Assembly (NCBI RefSeq): GCF_025398255.1
Contig: NZ_JAODNW010000017.1
Coordinates: forward strand, 62,001-126,000
Origin: Chelativorans intermedius
GTDB taxonomy: Bacteria; Pseudomonadota; Alphaproteobacteria; Rhizobiales; Rhizobiaceae
Direction: 5' to 3'
Length of the DNA: 64,000 nt
Shown: positions 46,004 to 57,144 of the stretch, one piece after another
Position numbering within the stretch: the first letter of the stretch is position 1
Layout of the letters: each line of letters begins with the position of its first letter
Notes under the pieces: generated by a model
Seen by the model: the letters and a program-made list of their open reading frames with translations, nothing else
Told to the model about the DNA's origin: nothing
The model's database searches: none
Made by a program: the position numbers and the translations under genes

Positions 46004-46082
46004 CCGCGTTCCTCTTCGTCTCGCATCGCCAGACACGAGAGGTAATGCATCCGCGCCGGTGCTTAAACCTCCGGCAACGCCG

Positions 46083-46116
46083 AAAAGCACCCGGGGGCGC
46101 ATCGCGCTGCCGGGTG
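46083..46116 (-). promoter_or_regulatory. Terminator-like hairpin (possible attenuator) in the ffh leader
   Basis: On the minus strand CACCCGG-CAGCGCGATGCGCCC-CCGGGTG is followed by CTTTTC. It lies ~80 bases before the ffh ATG and ~115 bases after the predicted transcription start. It could end a short RNA or control read-through into ffh. GCGC pairing inside the loop lengthens the stem. Confidence 0.55.
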
Positions 46117-46204
46117 TTGACCTCCGGGGTCGGTCTCCCTGCCAAGATTGAGGGGCGCCCCGGTCGGCTGCTCGGAGTTTGCACTCGTCGCTGATTGCGG
46201 CGCC

Positions 46205-46234
46205 TCTAGACAGGAAACCGCGCCGCGAGTCAAG
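46205..46234 (-). promoter_or_regulatory. Predicted sigma-70 promoter of the ffh operon
   Basis: On the minus strand CTTGACT, a 17-base spacer and TCTAGA form a near-ideal alphaproteobacterial housekeeping promoter (CTTGAC-N17-CTATAT type). Transcription would start near 46197, giving a ~195-nt leader before ffh. The remaining gap from 46235 to 46489 before xth shows nothing recognisable. Confidence 0.65.
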
Positions 46235-46489
46235 CAGCGGGGCGCATTTTCGCGCCCGGCAGGGGGAGCTCCGGCCTGTCGCGGGCCCACACTTGCCTTC
46301 GGGAACCGACCTCGAAGGGGGTGGCTGCCGCCGTTCTCGCGAACACCCGGTGCGCATCCGGTTTCCGCGAGGGCGATGGGGCAGGAGAAGGGCGGCGGCT
46401 GCATGCAGGGCCTGGCGCTGGCGCGCTGCTTGCCATCGGCTTGCCGGCCGCGCTATTGGCGGCTGATTGCAAGAGACGGACAGGCCCGC

Positions 46490-47290
46490 ATGCCCTTCAA
46501 GATCGCCACCTGGAACATCAACTCCGTACGGCTACGCCTCGGCCTGGTGCAGCGCTTCCTGGAAGAGCACCAGCCGGATGTGCTGTGCCTGCAGGAGACC
46601 AAGTGCCCGGACGACCGTTTTCCGCTCGCCGCGCTGCGCAAGCTCGGCTATCGCCACATCGAGATTCACGGCCAGAAGGGCTATCACGGCGTGGCCACCA
46701 TCTCGCGCCTGCCGATGCGGCTGGTGGAAAAGCGCGGCTTCTGCGGCATGGGCGACAGCCGCCATGTCTCCACCCTGGTGGAAGCGGGTGGGCGGCGCCT
46801 GCTGCTGCACAATTTCTACGTGCCGGCCGGCGGCGACGAACCGGACCCGGAGGTGAACCCCAAGTTTCGCCACAAGCTGGACTTCCTGCAGGAAATGCAC
46901 GCAGTGCGCCCGCAGGAGGACGCGGACACGGCGACGCTGCTCGTCGGCGACCTGAACATCGCGCCGCTGGAGACCGACGTGTGGTCGCACCGCCAGCTTC
47001 TCAATGTCGTCAGCCACACGCCCGTGGAGACGGAGGGGCTCGACCGGCTGCGCGACGAGGGCGGCTGGGTGGACCTTGTGCGCCGCCACATCCCGCCGCA
47101 GGAGAAGCTTTTCAGCTGGTGGAGCTATCGCGCCAAGGACTGGAGCTTCTCCGACCGCGGGCGGCGGCTCGACCATATCTGGTCCTCCCCCGGTCTGGTG
47201 CCGGCGCTGCGGCGCGTCGAGGTGCTGCGCGAGGCACGCGGCTGGGAGCGGCCCTCCGATCACGTGCCGGTGATCGCCGAGTTCGGCTGA
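46490..47290 (+). CDS. xth: Exodeoxyribonuclease III
   Basis: 266 residues of the exonuclease III/AP endonuclease family. MPFKIATWNINSVRLRL, LCLQETKCPDDRFP (Glu metal ligand), LLVGDLNIAP (Asp-x-Asn) and a final PSDHVPVIAEF (Asp-His) define the active site. It removes abasic sites and 3' blocks during base excision repair. ATG 46490 is the family start; earlier in-frame starts would add unrelated residues. The ~490-bp region to ffh is shared by two divergent genes. Confidence 0.95.
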   Translation: MPFKIATWNINSVRLRLGLVQRFLEEHQPDVLCLQETKCPDDRFPLAALRKLGYRHIEIHGQKGYHGVATISRLPMRLVEKRGFCGMGDSRHVSTLVEAGGRRLLLHNFYVPAGGDEPDPEVNPKFRHKLDFLQEMHAVRPQEDADTATLLVGDLNIAPLETDVWSHRQLLNVVSHTPVETEGLDRLRDEGGWVDLVRRHIPPQEKLFSWWSYRAKDWSFSDRGRRLDHIWSSPGLVPALRRVEVLREARGWERPSDHVPVIAEFG

Positions 47291-47417
47291 GGCGCCCGAG
47301 CCTCACCGCAACGTGACTTTCCAACGAAACCCGGCAGCCGCTACTGTGCGGGCGACGTTCCGTGCACGGGCACGGACCAAGACAACCGGGGCGAAAGGAC
47401 GGACGGGCGGCAGGACG

Positions 47418-48170
47418 ATGACAACCCTCAGAGCGCGCATGGGCGCCCTTCTCTTGCTTCTGGCGCTTGCCGCACCCGCCTTCGCCGAGGCCACGGCACG
47501 GCCGGTCGGGGTGGTGGAGCTGTTCACCAGCCAGGGCTGCAGCTCCTGTCCGCCGGCGGATGCGCTGCTGGCCGAGCTGGCCGGACGGGACGACGTGGTG
47601 GCGCTTTCCTACCATGTCGACTACTGGGATTATCTCGGCTGGAAGGACACGCTTGCCACACCGGAAAACACCGCCCGTCAGCGCGCCTATGGGGCGGCGC
47701 TCGACCGGCCGGTCTATACACCGCAGGTCGTCATCAACGGGCATCGCGATGCGGTGGGCTCGAACCGCAAGGCGATTCTGGCGGCGCTCGACCGGCCGGA
47801 AAGCGGCGCGCTGAGCGTCGACATCGCGCTTTCCGCCCGCAACGGAAGCATCTTCGTCGATATCGGCGCGGCGGCCGGCCCGGCAGCGGCGGGGCTGGCC
47901 GATGCGCATGTCATCGTCGTCTATTACAAGTCCAGCGAGGTGGTTTCGATCGAAAGCGGCGAGAATCGCGGCCGCTCCGTCGACTACCGAAACGTCGTCA
48001 CCGGCTTCCAGACGGTGGGCATGTGGCATGGAGATTCCATGCGCCTGGAACTGCCGAAAAGCGAGATCGTCAGGAAGGGCGGGCGCTGCGCGGTGCTGGT
48101 GCAGGCTTTCGATGCCGAGGGCCGCCCCGGCATCATATTGGGGGCGGCGCACTCGGGTTTCGACTGGTAA
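47418..48170 (+). CDS. DUF1223 exported thioredoxin-fold-like protein
   Basis: 250 residues. Signal peptide (ALLLLLALAAPAFAEA, cleavage near residue 23) followed by VGVVELFTSQGCSSCPPADALLAEL, where CSSC is placed as in thioredoxin-like proteins. The block LSYHVDYWDYLGWKDTLATPENTARQRAY and TPQVVINGHRDAVGS are characteristic of DUF1223, common in alphaproteobacteria. A periplasmic thiol role is plausible, but no activity is known. ATG 47418 has CAGGACG upstream. Converges toward acs across a structured gap. Confidence 0.88.
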   Translation: MTTLRARMGALLLLLALAAPAFAEATARPVGVVELFTSQGCSSCPPADALLAELAGRDDVVALSYHVDYWDYLGWKDTLATPENTARQRAYGAALDRPVYTPQVVINGHRDAVGSNRKAILAALDRPESGALSVDIALSARNGSIFVDIGAAAGPAAAGLADAHVIVVYYKSSEVVSIESGENRGRSVDYRNVVTGFQTVGMWHGDSMRLELPKSEIVRKGGRCAVLVQAFDAEGRPGIILGAAHSGFDW

Positions 48171-48205
48171 TGCCAAAAAGAAGCCGGCGGCCAAGGCGCG
48201 CCGGC

Positions 48206-48342
48206 ACGATCCGGTTCGGGATCGTTGCCTGCCGGGGGACCGGGCGTCTGGCGCCCGGAGTTGGTTCGATCCGGCTACGACACCGTGGGCGGGGGGGCTT
48301 GGGGTACGGCACCGTCTCCGGATCGAACCGTCTCAGGCAACG
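48206..48342. ncRNA. Candidate structured RNA in the gap between DUF1223 gene and acs
   Basis: The 427-bp gene-free interval 48171-48597 contains nested exact inverted repeats. ACGATCC-GGTTCG-GGATCGT (48206-48225) is a hairpin. CGTTGCCTG (48223-48231) pairs with CAGGCAACG (48334-48342), enclosing a second hairpin CCGGGCG-TCTGG-CGCCCGG (48240-48258) and a 12-bp stem GGTTCGATCCGG / CCGGATCGAACC (48263-48274 with 48318-48329). This closing stem, bulge and long terminal stem layout resembles 6S RNA-like architecture, but no consensus could be matched. Strand is unknown. The rest of the interval, 48343-48597, has one small hairpin (CCTTG / CAAGG near 48350) and nothing else recognised. A degenerate repeat element is the alternative. 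Confidence 0.4.
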
Positions 48343-48597
48343 GTGGCATCCTTGCTTCAAAACAAGGCAGCAGCTTGAACAGAAGGCGGCGAGAATAAGG
48401 CAGGCGATCACCAAATCCGACAATGCGTTTTCGGGTGTGAGGACGCGGCGCGGCGTCGGGTGCGCCGCACCGCGCAAGAACGCAGATTCCCGAACGATTT
48501 CAGCGACATGCGATGTGGGAAACGGCGGGCGGCGGCGAGGCCGGTTCCGCCCGCGCGCGCCGACGCCGGAACCGGGCCGCGCCGTCGGTGCGCCGAG

Positions 48598-50559
<1,962 letters not shown>

Positions 50560-50828
50560 TTCCTCTCCTCCGGATGCTTTTCGACCGGCAGAACGCCGCA
50601 GGGGATGGGCGAACGCCTCCCGCGCGCATTATTACCATTCTTCGGTGGGCGACAATATTAGACAATGGATGTTGCGCCAAGGGCTGTCAGCAGCCGCCGG
50701 CGAGTGTTGCTAACAAACTGAAATCAAACAAAAATTTGCGCGCGTGAGAGCATTTTTCCTCTGGACGGTCAAGCCGCGCGGAGACAAAATCACAAGGTGC
50801 GAGCTTCACGGAAAGAGCAAGGGAACCC

Positions 50829-51101
50829 ATGCACGAAAACAGAGAAATCCAACTGATGCTTGAAGGCTATGGGCTGACCACGGCCAAGGTGCTCTACCAT
50901 CTTCCCGACCATCCGCACCTGCTGCAGACCTTCGTCTGGCAGCAATACGACATCGCGCCGAAATTCCCCGCGCTGCACCGGTTCATCGCCTTCTGGCAGG
51001 AGGCCATCGAGGGGCCGCTGCACTCGGTGACCTACACGCACCGCCGCCTCGTCGCGCCCAGCGAGTGGCGCAACGTGACAGGGGAGCTGGTGCTGCACTG
51101 A
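50829..51101 (+). CDS. usg: Usg family protein
   Basis: 90 residues matching the alphaproteobacterial Usg protein: EIQLMLEGYGLTTAKVLYHLPDHPHLLQTFVWQQYDIAPKFPALHRFIAFWQ and THRRLVAPSEW. The family is named after an ORF near the trp operon; function is unknown. ATG 50829 has AAGGGAA upstream. It faces yggS tail-to-tail with a GC hairpin in the 112-bp gap. Confidence 0.9.
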   Translation: MHENREIQLMLEGYGLTTAKVLYHLPDHPHLLQTFVWQQYDIAPKFPALHRFIAFWQEAIEGPLHSVTYTHRRLVAPSEWRNVTGELVLH

Positions 51102-51170
51102 CCTGACCGAGACGGGCAGAGGTGCTGCGCGCACCGAAGGCGCGCGGCGCCCGACCGCACGGAACCCGCG

Positions 51171-51194
51171 CACCGGGCTTCGTCGCGCCCGGTG
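51171..51194. terminator. Possible bidirectional terminator hairpin between usg and yggS
   Basis: CACCGGGC (8 bases), loop TTCGTCGC, GCCCGGTG forms a perfect stem between converging genes. T-runs are poor on both sides, so activity is uncertain. Confidence 0.4.
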
Positions 51195-51213
51195 GCGGTT
51201 TGCGGGCCGGCGG

Positions 51214-51879
51214 TCAGCCGCGGCTGCCGAAGATCGCCGAGCCGACGCGCACCGCCGTGGCGCCGAAGCGGATTGCGGTCTCGTAGTCGGCCGACATGCC
51301 CATGGAGAGCTTCTCCACCCCGGCCTCGCGGGCAAGCTTCTCCAGAAGCGCGAAATGGGGGCCAGGGTTCTCGTCGACGGGCGGGATGCACATCAGGCCC
51401 TCGATGGCCAGGCCGTGCACGGTGCGGCAGCGCTCCACGAAGGCCGCCGCCTGGCGCGGGTCGATGCCGGCCTTCTGTTCCTCAAGACCGGTGTTGACCT
51501 GCACATAGAGGCGGGGGCGGCGGTCCTGCCGGGCCATCTCGGCGGCAAGCGCGGCGGCGATCTTTTCGCGGTCCACCGTCTCGATCACGTCGAACAGGGC
51601 AACGGCCTCCCTCGCCTTGTTGGACTGCAGGGGGCCGATCAGGTGCAGCTCGATGTCGGGGAACGCCTCCTTCAGGGCCGGCCACTTGGCGCGCGCTTCC
51701 TGCACGCGGTTCTCGCCGAAGACGCGCTGGCCTGCCTCGATGACGGGGCGGATGTGCTCCGGCGCGAAGGTCTTGGAGACGGCGACCAGCGCCACCTCGC
51801 GCGGTTCACGGCCGGCGGCGCGCGCGGCCTCGGCGATTTTCTCGCGGACGGCTCGAAGGTTTCGTGCGGGCTCGGACAT
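51214..51879 (-). CDS. yggS: YggS-family pyridoxal phosphate homeostasis protein
   Basis: 221 residues, single-domain PLP barrel. The PLP Lys is in LVAVSKTFAPEHI; GENRVQEARAKWPAL, LHLIGPLQSNKA, VQVNTGLEEQKAGI and LSMGMSADYETAIRFGATAVRVGSAIFG are all typical. It buffers PLP and affects amino-acid balance. ATG 51879 is chosen with GGAAATCGCC upstream; an ATG 27 bases earlier (51906) is in frame. Divergent from leuS. Confidence 0.95.
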   Translation of the reverse strand: MSEPARNLRAVREKIAEAARAAGREPREVALVAVSKTFAPEHIRPVIEAGQRVFGENRVQEARAKWPALKEAFPDIELHLIGPLQSNKAREAVALFDVIETVDREKIAAALAAEMARQDRRPRLYVQVNTGLEEQKAGIDPRQAAAFVERCRTVHGLAIEGLMCIPPVDENPGPHFALLEKLAREAGVEKLSMGMSADYETAIRFGATAVRVGSAIFGSRG

Positions 51880-52002
51880 GGCGATTTCCAGGCTCTTCGG
51901 GGTCATCGTGCGGCCGGCGAGCAATAGCCGGAGTTGACGCTCGCCGCAAACCATGGTGAAGGTCCGCCGGAAACTTCCCTGCTTTTGTGTGAAGATCCAG
52001 CG

Positions 52003-54618
52003 ATGGCAACCGAACGTTACAATCCGCGCGTATCCGAACCCCGATGGCAGAAGGCGTGGGAGGAAGCACGCCTGTTCGAGGCCGCGCAGGACGACGCGCG
52101 GCCGACCTATTACGTGCTGGAGATGTTTCCCTACCCCTCCGGGCGCATCCATATCGGCCACACGCGCAACTATACCATGGGCGACGTCGTGGCGCGCTAC
52201 AAGCGGGCCAAGGGCTTCAACGTGCTGCACCCCATGGGCTGGGATGCCTTTGGCATGCCGGCGGAGAACGCCGCCATGCAGAACAAGGTGCACCCCAGGG
52301 AGTGGACCTACCAGAACATTTCGGTGATGCGCGACCAGCTCAAGATGATGGGGCTGTCGCTCGACTGGAGCCGCGAATTCGCCACCTGCGACGTGGAGTA
52401 CTATCACCGCCAGCAGATGTTGTTCCTCGACTTCTACGAGAAGGGGCTGGTGACCAGGAAGACCTCCAAGGTCAACTGGGACCCGGTGGACCAGACGGTG
52501 CTCGCCAACGAGCAGGTGATCGACGGGCGCGGCTGGCGCTCGGGCGCCGAGGTGGAGCAGCGCGAGCTGGCGCAATGGTTCTTCAAGATCACCGACTACT
52601 CGGAAGAGCTGCTGTCGGCCATCGACGGGCTCAAGGACTGGCCGGAGAAGGTGCGCCTGATGCAGCGCAACTGGATCGGCCGCTCCGAGGGCCTGTCGAT
52701 CCGCTGGGCGCTGACGGAGGAGACGGCGCCGGCAGGCGAAAGCGAGATCGAGGTCTACACGACGCGCCCGGACACCATCTTCGGCGCCTCCTTCATGGCG
52801 CTGGCCATCGACCACCCGCTGGCGAAGAAGGCGGCGCAGACCAATGCGGCGCTGGCCGCCTTCATCGAGGAATGCCGCAGGATCGGCACCTCGGCGGCGG
52901 CGCTGGAGACGGCGGAGAAGAAGGGCTTCGACACCGGCATCAGGGTGCGTCATCCCTTCGACCCGGAATGGACGCTGCCCGTCTACGTCGCCAATTTCGT
53001 GCTCATGGAATATGGCACGGGCGCCATCTTCGGCTGCCCCTCGGGCGACCAGCGCGACCTCGACTTCGCCAACAAGTACGGCCTGCCGGTCATTCCCGTG
53101 GTGATGCCGGAAGGCGCCGACCCGGCAACCTTCCAGATCACCGAGGAAGCCTATGGCGACGACGGCATCATGCTCAACTCGCGCTTCCTCGACGGCATGA
53201 CGAACGCGCAGGCCTTCGAGGAGGTGGCGCGCCGCCTGGAGACGGCGACCCTGGCCGGCCGGCCGGTGGGCGCGCGCAAGGTGAACTTCCGCCTGCGCGA
53301 CTGGGGCATCTCCCGCCAGCGCTACTGGGGCTGTCCCATTCCGATGATCCACTGCCCCGACTGCGGCATCGTGCCGGTGCCGAAGGAGGACCTGCCGGTC
53401 AGGCTGCCCGACGACGTTTCCTTCGACCGGCCGGGCAACCCGCTCGACCGGCATCCGACATGGCGGCATGTGACCTGCCCGAAGTGCGGCGGCGCGGCGC
53501 AGCGCGAAACGGACACGATGGACACCTTCGTCGATTCGTCCTGGTATTTCGCCCGTTTCGCCTCGCCGCACGCCGAAGGGCCGACCGACCGCGAGGCGGT
53601 GAACCGCTGGCTGCCCGTCGACCAGTATATCGGCGGCATCGAGCACGCCATCCTGCATCTGCTCTACTCGCGCTTCTTCACGCGCGCCATGCGGGCGACC
53701 GGGCATCTGGACCTCGACGAGCCCTTCAAGGGCCTGTTCACTCAAGGCATGGTCGTGCACGAGACCTATCGCTCCGCCGACGGGCGTTGGCTGGCGCCCA
53801 GCGAGGTGCGCGTCGAGAATGCCGACGGGCAACGCAAGGCTGTCGAGATCGCCACCGGCGAGACGGTGACGATCGGCGCGCTGGAGAAGATGTCGAAGTC
53901 GAAGCGCAACACGGTGAGCCCGGAGGAGATCATCGATTCCTTCGGCGCCGACACGGCGCGCTGGTTCATGCTCTCCGATTCCCCGCCCGACCGCGACGTG
54001 GAATGGACCGATGACGGCGCGGCCGGCGCGCATCGCTTCGTGCAGCGCGTTTGGCGGCTGGTGAGCGAGGCCGCGCCCGCCATTGCCGGAACGGTGCCGC
54101 AGGCGGCGAAGACAGGGGCGGCGGCCGCCATCTCCAAGCCGGCTCACAAGGCGCTGAAGGCGGTGGGCGAGGACATCGAGCGGCTGGCCTTCAACCGCGC
54201 CATCGCGCGCATCCACGAGCTGGTCAACGAGCTGCAGGGGCCGCTGTCGGGCTTGGGCGCGGGCGATGACGCCGCGCGCGCGGCGGCGCGCCAGGCGGTG
54301 GAAATCCTCATCCACCTGATCGCCCCCTTCATGCCGCACCTGGCCGAGGAATGCTGGGCCAAGATCGGCGGCGAGGGGCTGGTGGCGGCGAGCCGCTGGC
54401 CGGACTTCGATCCCGGGCTTGTGGTGGACAACGAGATCGTGCTGCCGGTGCAGATCAACGGCAAGAAGCGCGGAGATTTGACAATCGCCCGCGACGCGGA
54501 TCAAGCTGCCGTGGAAGAAGCGGTCCTCGGGCTCGATTTCGTGCAGAAGGCGCTTGGCGGCGCCGCTCCACGCAAGGTGATCGTGGTGCCGCAGCGAATC
54601 GTCAACGTCGTCGCCTGA
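52003..54618 (+). CDS. leuS: Leucyl-tRNA synthetase
   Basis: 871 residues. HIGH motif at 50-53 (in [12 protein letters not shown]), zinc/connective and editing (CP1) domains, KMSKS in [17 protein letters not shown] (near residue 630), then the anticodon-binding helices and a small C-terminal domain ([11 protein letters not shown]). It charges tRNA-Leu and edits misactivated norvaline/isoleucine. ATG 52003 gives the normal start. Followed by lptE 6 bp later, the standard leuS-lptE pair. Confidence 0.98.
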   Translation: MATERYNPRVSEPRWQKAWEEARLFEAAQDDARPTYYVLEMFPYPSGRIHIGHTRNYTMGDVVARYKRAKGFNVLHPMGWDAFGMPAENAAMQNKVHPREWTYQNISVMRDQLKMMGLSLDWSREFATCDVEYYHRQQMLFLDFYEKGLVTRKTSKVNWDPVDQTVLANEQVIDGRGWRSGAEVEQRELAQWFFKITDYSEELLSAIDGLKDWPEKVRLMQRNWIGRSEGLSIRWALTEETAPAGESEIEVYTTRPDTIFGASFMALAIDHPLAKKAAQTNAALAAFIEECRRIGTSAAALETAEKKGFDTGIRVRHPFDPEWTLPVYVANFVLMEYGTGAIFGCPSGDQRDLDFANKYGLPVIPVVMPEGADPATFQITEEAYGDDGIMLNSRFLDGMTNAQAFEEVARRLETATLAGRPVGARKVNFRLRDWGISRQRYWGCPIPMIHCPDCGIVPVPKEDLPVRLPDDVSFDRPGNPLDRHPTWRHVTCPKCGGAAQRETDTMDTFVDSSWYFARFASPHAEGPTDREAVNRWLPVDQYIGGIEHAILHLLYSRFFTRAMRATGHLDLDEPFKGLFTQGMVVHETYRSADGRWLAPSEVRVENADGQRKAVEIATGETVTIGALEKMSKSKRNTVSPEEIIDSFGADTARWFMLSDSPPDRDVEWTDDGAAGAHRFVQRVWRLVSEAAPAIAGTVPQAAKTGAAAAISKPAHKALKAVGEDIERLAFNRAIARIHELVNELQGPLSGLGAGDDAARAAARQAVEILIHLIAPFMPHLAEECWAKIGGEGLVAASRWPDFDPGLVVDNEIVLPVQINGKKRGDLTIARDADQAAVEEAVLGLDFVQKALGGAAPRKVIVVPQRIVNVVA

Positions 54619-54624
54619 GGGGGG

Positions 54625-55170
54625 ATGCCCTTGAACGCCGCCATACGTGCCTTCGCCCTGGCCGCTTCCGGCCTGCTTCTCGCCCTTGCCGCGGGCTGCA
54701 CGGTGCGCCCGCTGCTGGCCGAGGCGCCGCCCGGCGCCGCGGTGCGGGAGACGGCGCGGCTCGACGCCGTTTCCGTGGCGCCGGTTTCCACGCGCCCGGC
54801 CCAGCAGGTGCGCAATCATCTCATCTTCCTCCTGCATGGCGGGGCCGGGGAGCCGGCAAATCCCGGCTATCGCCTGGAGCTGGACGTGACCAGCCGCGTG
54901 GGCTCGGCAGTGGACATCCAGAGCGGCGGCGAGGACGAGCCGACCGCGGGCACCGTCACGCTGACCGGCCGCTACAGGCTCATCGACAGCATCACCGGCG
55001 AGCCGGTGAGCGCCGGCACACAGAGCGTGAGCGCCGGCTTCGACAGGCCGCGCCAGGAGTTTGCCGTGCTGCGGGCCGAGCGCAACGCACAAGACCGGGC
55101 AGCGCGCGAGCTGGCGGAGTTCATCCACCTCGCCATCGCGAGGGATCTGGCGGGGCTGGACGGCCGCTAG
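54625..55170 (+). CDS. lptE: LPS-assembly lipoprotein LptE
   Basis: 181 residues with a lipoprotein signal peptide: lipobox LAAGC, lipidated Cys25. The mature protein has LptE-like alternating strands and helices (RNHLIFLLHGGAG, GYRLELDVTSRVG, GTVTLTGRYRLIDSITGE, SFDRPRQEFAVLRAERNAQDRAARELAEFI-like region). It plugs the LptD barrel in the outer membrane for LPS delivery. Sequence identity in LptE is low, so position after leuS is the main support. In many relatives holA follows; here an acyltransferase does. Confidence 0.85.
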   Translation: MPLNAAIRAFALAASGLLLALAAGCTVRPLLAEAPPGAAVRETARLDAVSVAPVSTRPAQQVRNHLIFLLHGGAGEPANPGYRLELDVTSRVGSAVDIQSGGEDEPTAGTVTLTGRYRLIDSITGEPVSAGTQSVSAGFDRPRQEFAVLRAERNAQDRAARELAEFIHLAIARDLAGLDGR

Positions 55171-55291
55171 GCGGGCTGTGCTATTATGGCGCTTGCGATT
55201 GATTGGAGCCTTTTGCCGTCGCTGTCCGGTGCGATCGTCATTGCGTCGTCATAGTTTTCGGTGAAACAGCCGCCAACGGAGTGCTTCGCCC

Positions 55292-56224
55292 ATGGATTTT
55301 CACACGACACTCATGTCGGTCGCCGGCGTGCTGGGCAACCGCGTCTTCAGGCGCGATGCGGCTGCCGCGAAGGAGCCCCCGCATATCGTCGACCAGCTCA
55401 TCGCCGAGCGGACGGTGCATCTTTCGCAGCACCCGTTGTGGCCGGTGGCCCGGCCGCTGCTCTATCGCTATTTCCACTACCGCCAGGCGCTGGCGATGGC
55501 CGACGAGATCGCGGAGCTTTCCGGCTGGGACGCCTTCACCTATATCAGCCGGCTTCTGTCGCTGAACGTGTCGGCCCGCGGCACCGAGCACATTCCCGAG
55601 CAGGGCAGCTTCATCCTGGCGCCCACCCACCCCACGGGCATCGCCGACGGCATCGCCATCTTCGACCTGATGAAGGAGCGGCGGCCGGATCTCGCCATCT
55701 TCGCCAACCGCGATGCGCTGCGCGTCAATCCGCGGTTCCGTGATCTCGTCATTCCGGTGGAGTGGCGGGCGGGCGAGAAGTCCCATGCCAAGAGCCGGGA
55801 CACGCTGGAGATGACCGCCAAGGCCTTTTCCCAGAACAAGGCGATCGTCCTGTTCCCGGCCGGCCGCATCGCCTACTGGCACCAGGACCGGCTGACGGAG
55901 CGGCCCTGGCAGCCCTCGGTGGTGGCGCTGGCCAGGCGCTATCGCGTTCCGGTCATCCCGGTCAACATCACGGCGCGCAATTCCGGTCTGTTCTATCTGC
56001 TGTCGAAATATTCCACGGAGCTGCGCGACATGACGCTGTTCCACGAGCTTCTGAACAAGAAGGGACGCGCCTTCGAGATGACCGTCGGCAGGCCGATCCC
56101 GCCCGAGCGGCTGGAGGGAGAGCCGGCCGAGATCGCCGCCGCGCTGCAGGCCCATGCGGTGGCGCGGCTGGCCGATGACCCGACGGCGGAGTTCCAGCCG
56201 GGCCTTCAGGCAGACCCGGCCTGA
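55292..56224 (+). CDS. Lysophospholipid/phosphate acyltransferase-like protein
   Basis: 310 residues. The PlsC-type catalytic His-Asp motif is in LAPTHPTGIADGIAIF, with ANRDALRVNPRFRDLVIPVE as the second block, LFPAGRIAYWH as the third and VPVIPVNITARNSGLFY as the fourth, resembling the COG3176-like acyltransferases. It may acylate a lysophospholipid or ornithine lipid; substrate is unknown. No classical signal peptide. ATG 55292 is 121 bp after lptE; a palindromic repeat follows the stop. Confidence 0.8.
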   Translation: MDFHTTLMSVAGVLGNRVFRRDAAAAKEPPHIVDQLIAERTVHLSQHPLWPVARPLLYRYFHYRQALAMADEIAELSGWDAFTYISRLLSLNVSARGTEHIPEQGSFILAPTHPTGIADGIAIFDLMKERRPDLAIFANRDALRVNPRFRDLVIPVEWRAGEKSHAKSRDTLEMTAKAFSQNKAIVLFPAGRIAYWHQDRLTERPWQPSVVALARRYRVPVIPVNITARNSGLFYLLSKYSTELRDMTLFHELLNKKGRAFEMTVGRPIPPERLEGEPAEIAAALQAHAVARLADDPTAEFQPGLQADPA

Positions 56225-56245
56225 CGGCCTTACAGCATTTTGCAG

Positions 56246-56330
56246 CCAGATGGAATCATCTGGCGTCGCATAAATACAGCAAAAACAAACAGATGGGCCG
56301 GTTCAGCGTTTCATTGAAACGATGAACCGG
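56246..56330. repeat. Palindromic intergenic repeat element
   Basis: Two hairpins in the gap between the acyltransferase and transaldolase: CCAGATG-GAAT-CATCTGG (56246-56263) and CCGGTTCA..GTTTCA-T-TGAAAC..TGAACCGG (56298-56330). The flank TACAGCATTTTGCAGC and the tail GGTCTAG match a widespread extragenic repeat that I recall from Rhizobium, Mesorhizobium and Brucella genomes. Copy number cannot be measured here. Confidence 0.75.
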
Positions 56331-56389
56331 TCTAGCGAAAGCCTGGCCGGGCTGCGAGCGGGCGCGCCCGCTGGCGCGCCGCCCGGTCT

Positions 56390-57043
56390 TCAGCCGATCT
56401 TCTGGCCCGTCTTCGCCCAGTCCGCCAGGAAGGCCTCAAGCCCCTTGTCGGTGAGCGGGTGCTTGACCAGCGCCTTCAGGACCGCCGGCGGCACGGTGGC
56501 CACATCCGCCCCGATGAGGGCCGCCTGTTTGACGTGATTGACGCTGCGGATGGAGGCGGCGAGGATCTCGGTCTCGAAATCGTAATTGTCGTAGATGGTG
56601 CGGATCTCGGCGATCAGCTCCATGCCGTCGATGCCCGTGTCGTCCAGGCGGCCGATGAAGGGCGAGATGAAGGTGGCGCCGGCCTTGGCGGCAAGCAGCG
56701 CCTGGTTGGCCGAGAAGCACAGCGTGACATTGACCTTGCGGCCGCTGCCGGTGAGCGCCTTGCACGCCTTCAGCCCGTCCATGGTGAGGGGCACCTTGAT
56801 GCAGATGTTGTCGGCGATCTCGGAGAGGATGTCGGCCTCGCGCATCATCTCCTTGAACTCTACCGCCGTCACCTCGGCCGAAACCGGCCCGTCGACGATC
56901 TCGCAGATCTCCCTGGTCACCTCCAGGATGGGTCGCCCGGACTTCATGATGAGGGAGGGGTTGGTGGTCACGCCGTCCAGAAGCCCGGTTTCGCTGAGCT
57001 CGCGGATCTCGTTGACGTCGGCTGTGTCGACGAAGAATTTCAT
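56390..57043 (-). CDS. tal: Transaldolase (fructose-6-phosphate aldolase-like)
   Basis: 217 residues of the short transaldolase group. [31 protein letters not shown] is diagnostic; Schiff-base Lys83 lies in [35 protein letters not shown] and [19 protein letters not shown] follow. It transfers dihydroxyacetone in the pentose phosphate pathway. ATG 57043 has GAGGAG upstream; longer in-frame starts lie in non-homologous sequence. Divergent from priA. Confidence 0.95.
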   Translation of the reverse strand: MKFFVDTADVNEIRELSETGLLDGVTTNPSLIMKSGRPILEVTREICEIVDGPVSAEVTAVEFKEMMREADILSEIADNICIKVPLTMDGLKACKALTGSGRKVNVTLCFSANQALLAAKAGATFISPFIGRLDDTGIDGMELIAEIRTIYDNYDFETEILAASIRSVNHVKQAALIGADVATVPPAVLKALVKHPLTDKGLEAFLADWAKTGQKIG

Positions 57044-57144
57044 GTCTGTCTCCTCTGCTTGCCTGGCCGGGGCGGGCGGTGCGCCGCGCATCTCATGTAA
57101 GCCCGGCCTTGCTCTAATCCAAGAAACCGGCAAGGTCACGCCCG

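Noticed and set aside
46083-46200. SRP 4.5S RNA in the ffh leader.
   Set aside because: The conserved domain IV sequence (GGTCAGGTCCGGAAGGAAGCAGCC-like) is absent on both strands.
48171-48597. Known RNAs (tmRNA, RNase P RNA, SRP RNA) in the 427-bp gap.
   Set aside because: None of their conserved core motifs were found; only generic structure is seen.
51214-55128. A 1,304-codon minus-strand frame ending in YggS sequence.
   Set aside because: Only the last ~221 residues are YggS; the rest is antisense to leuS and lptE. Not a fusion.
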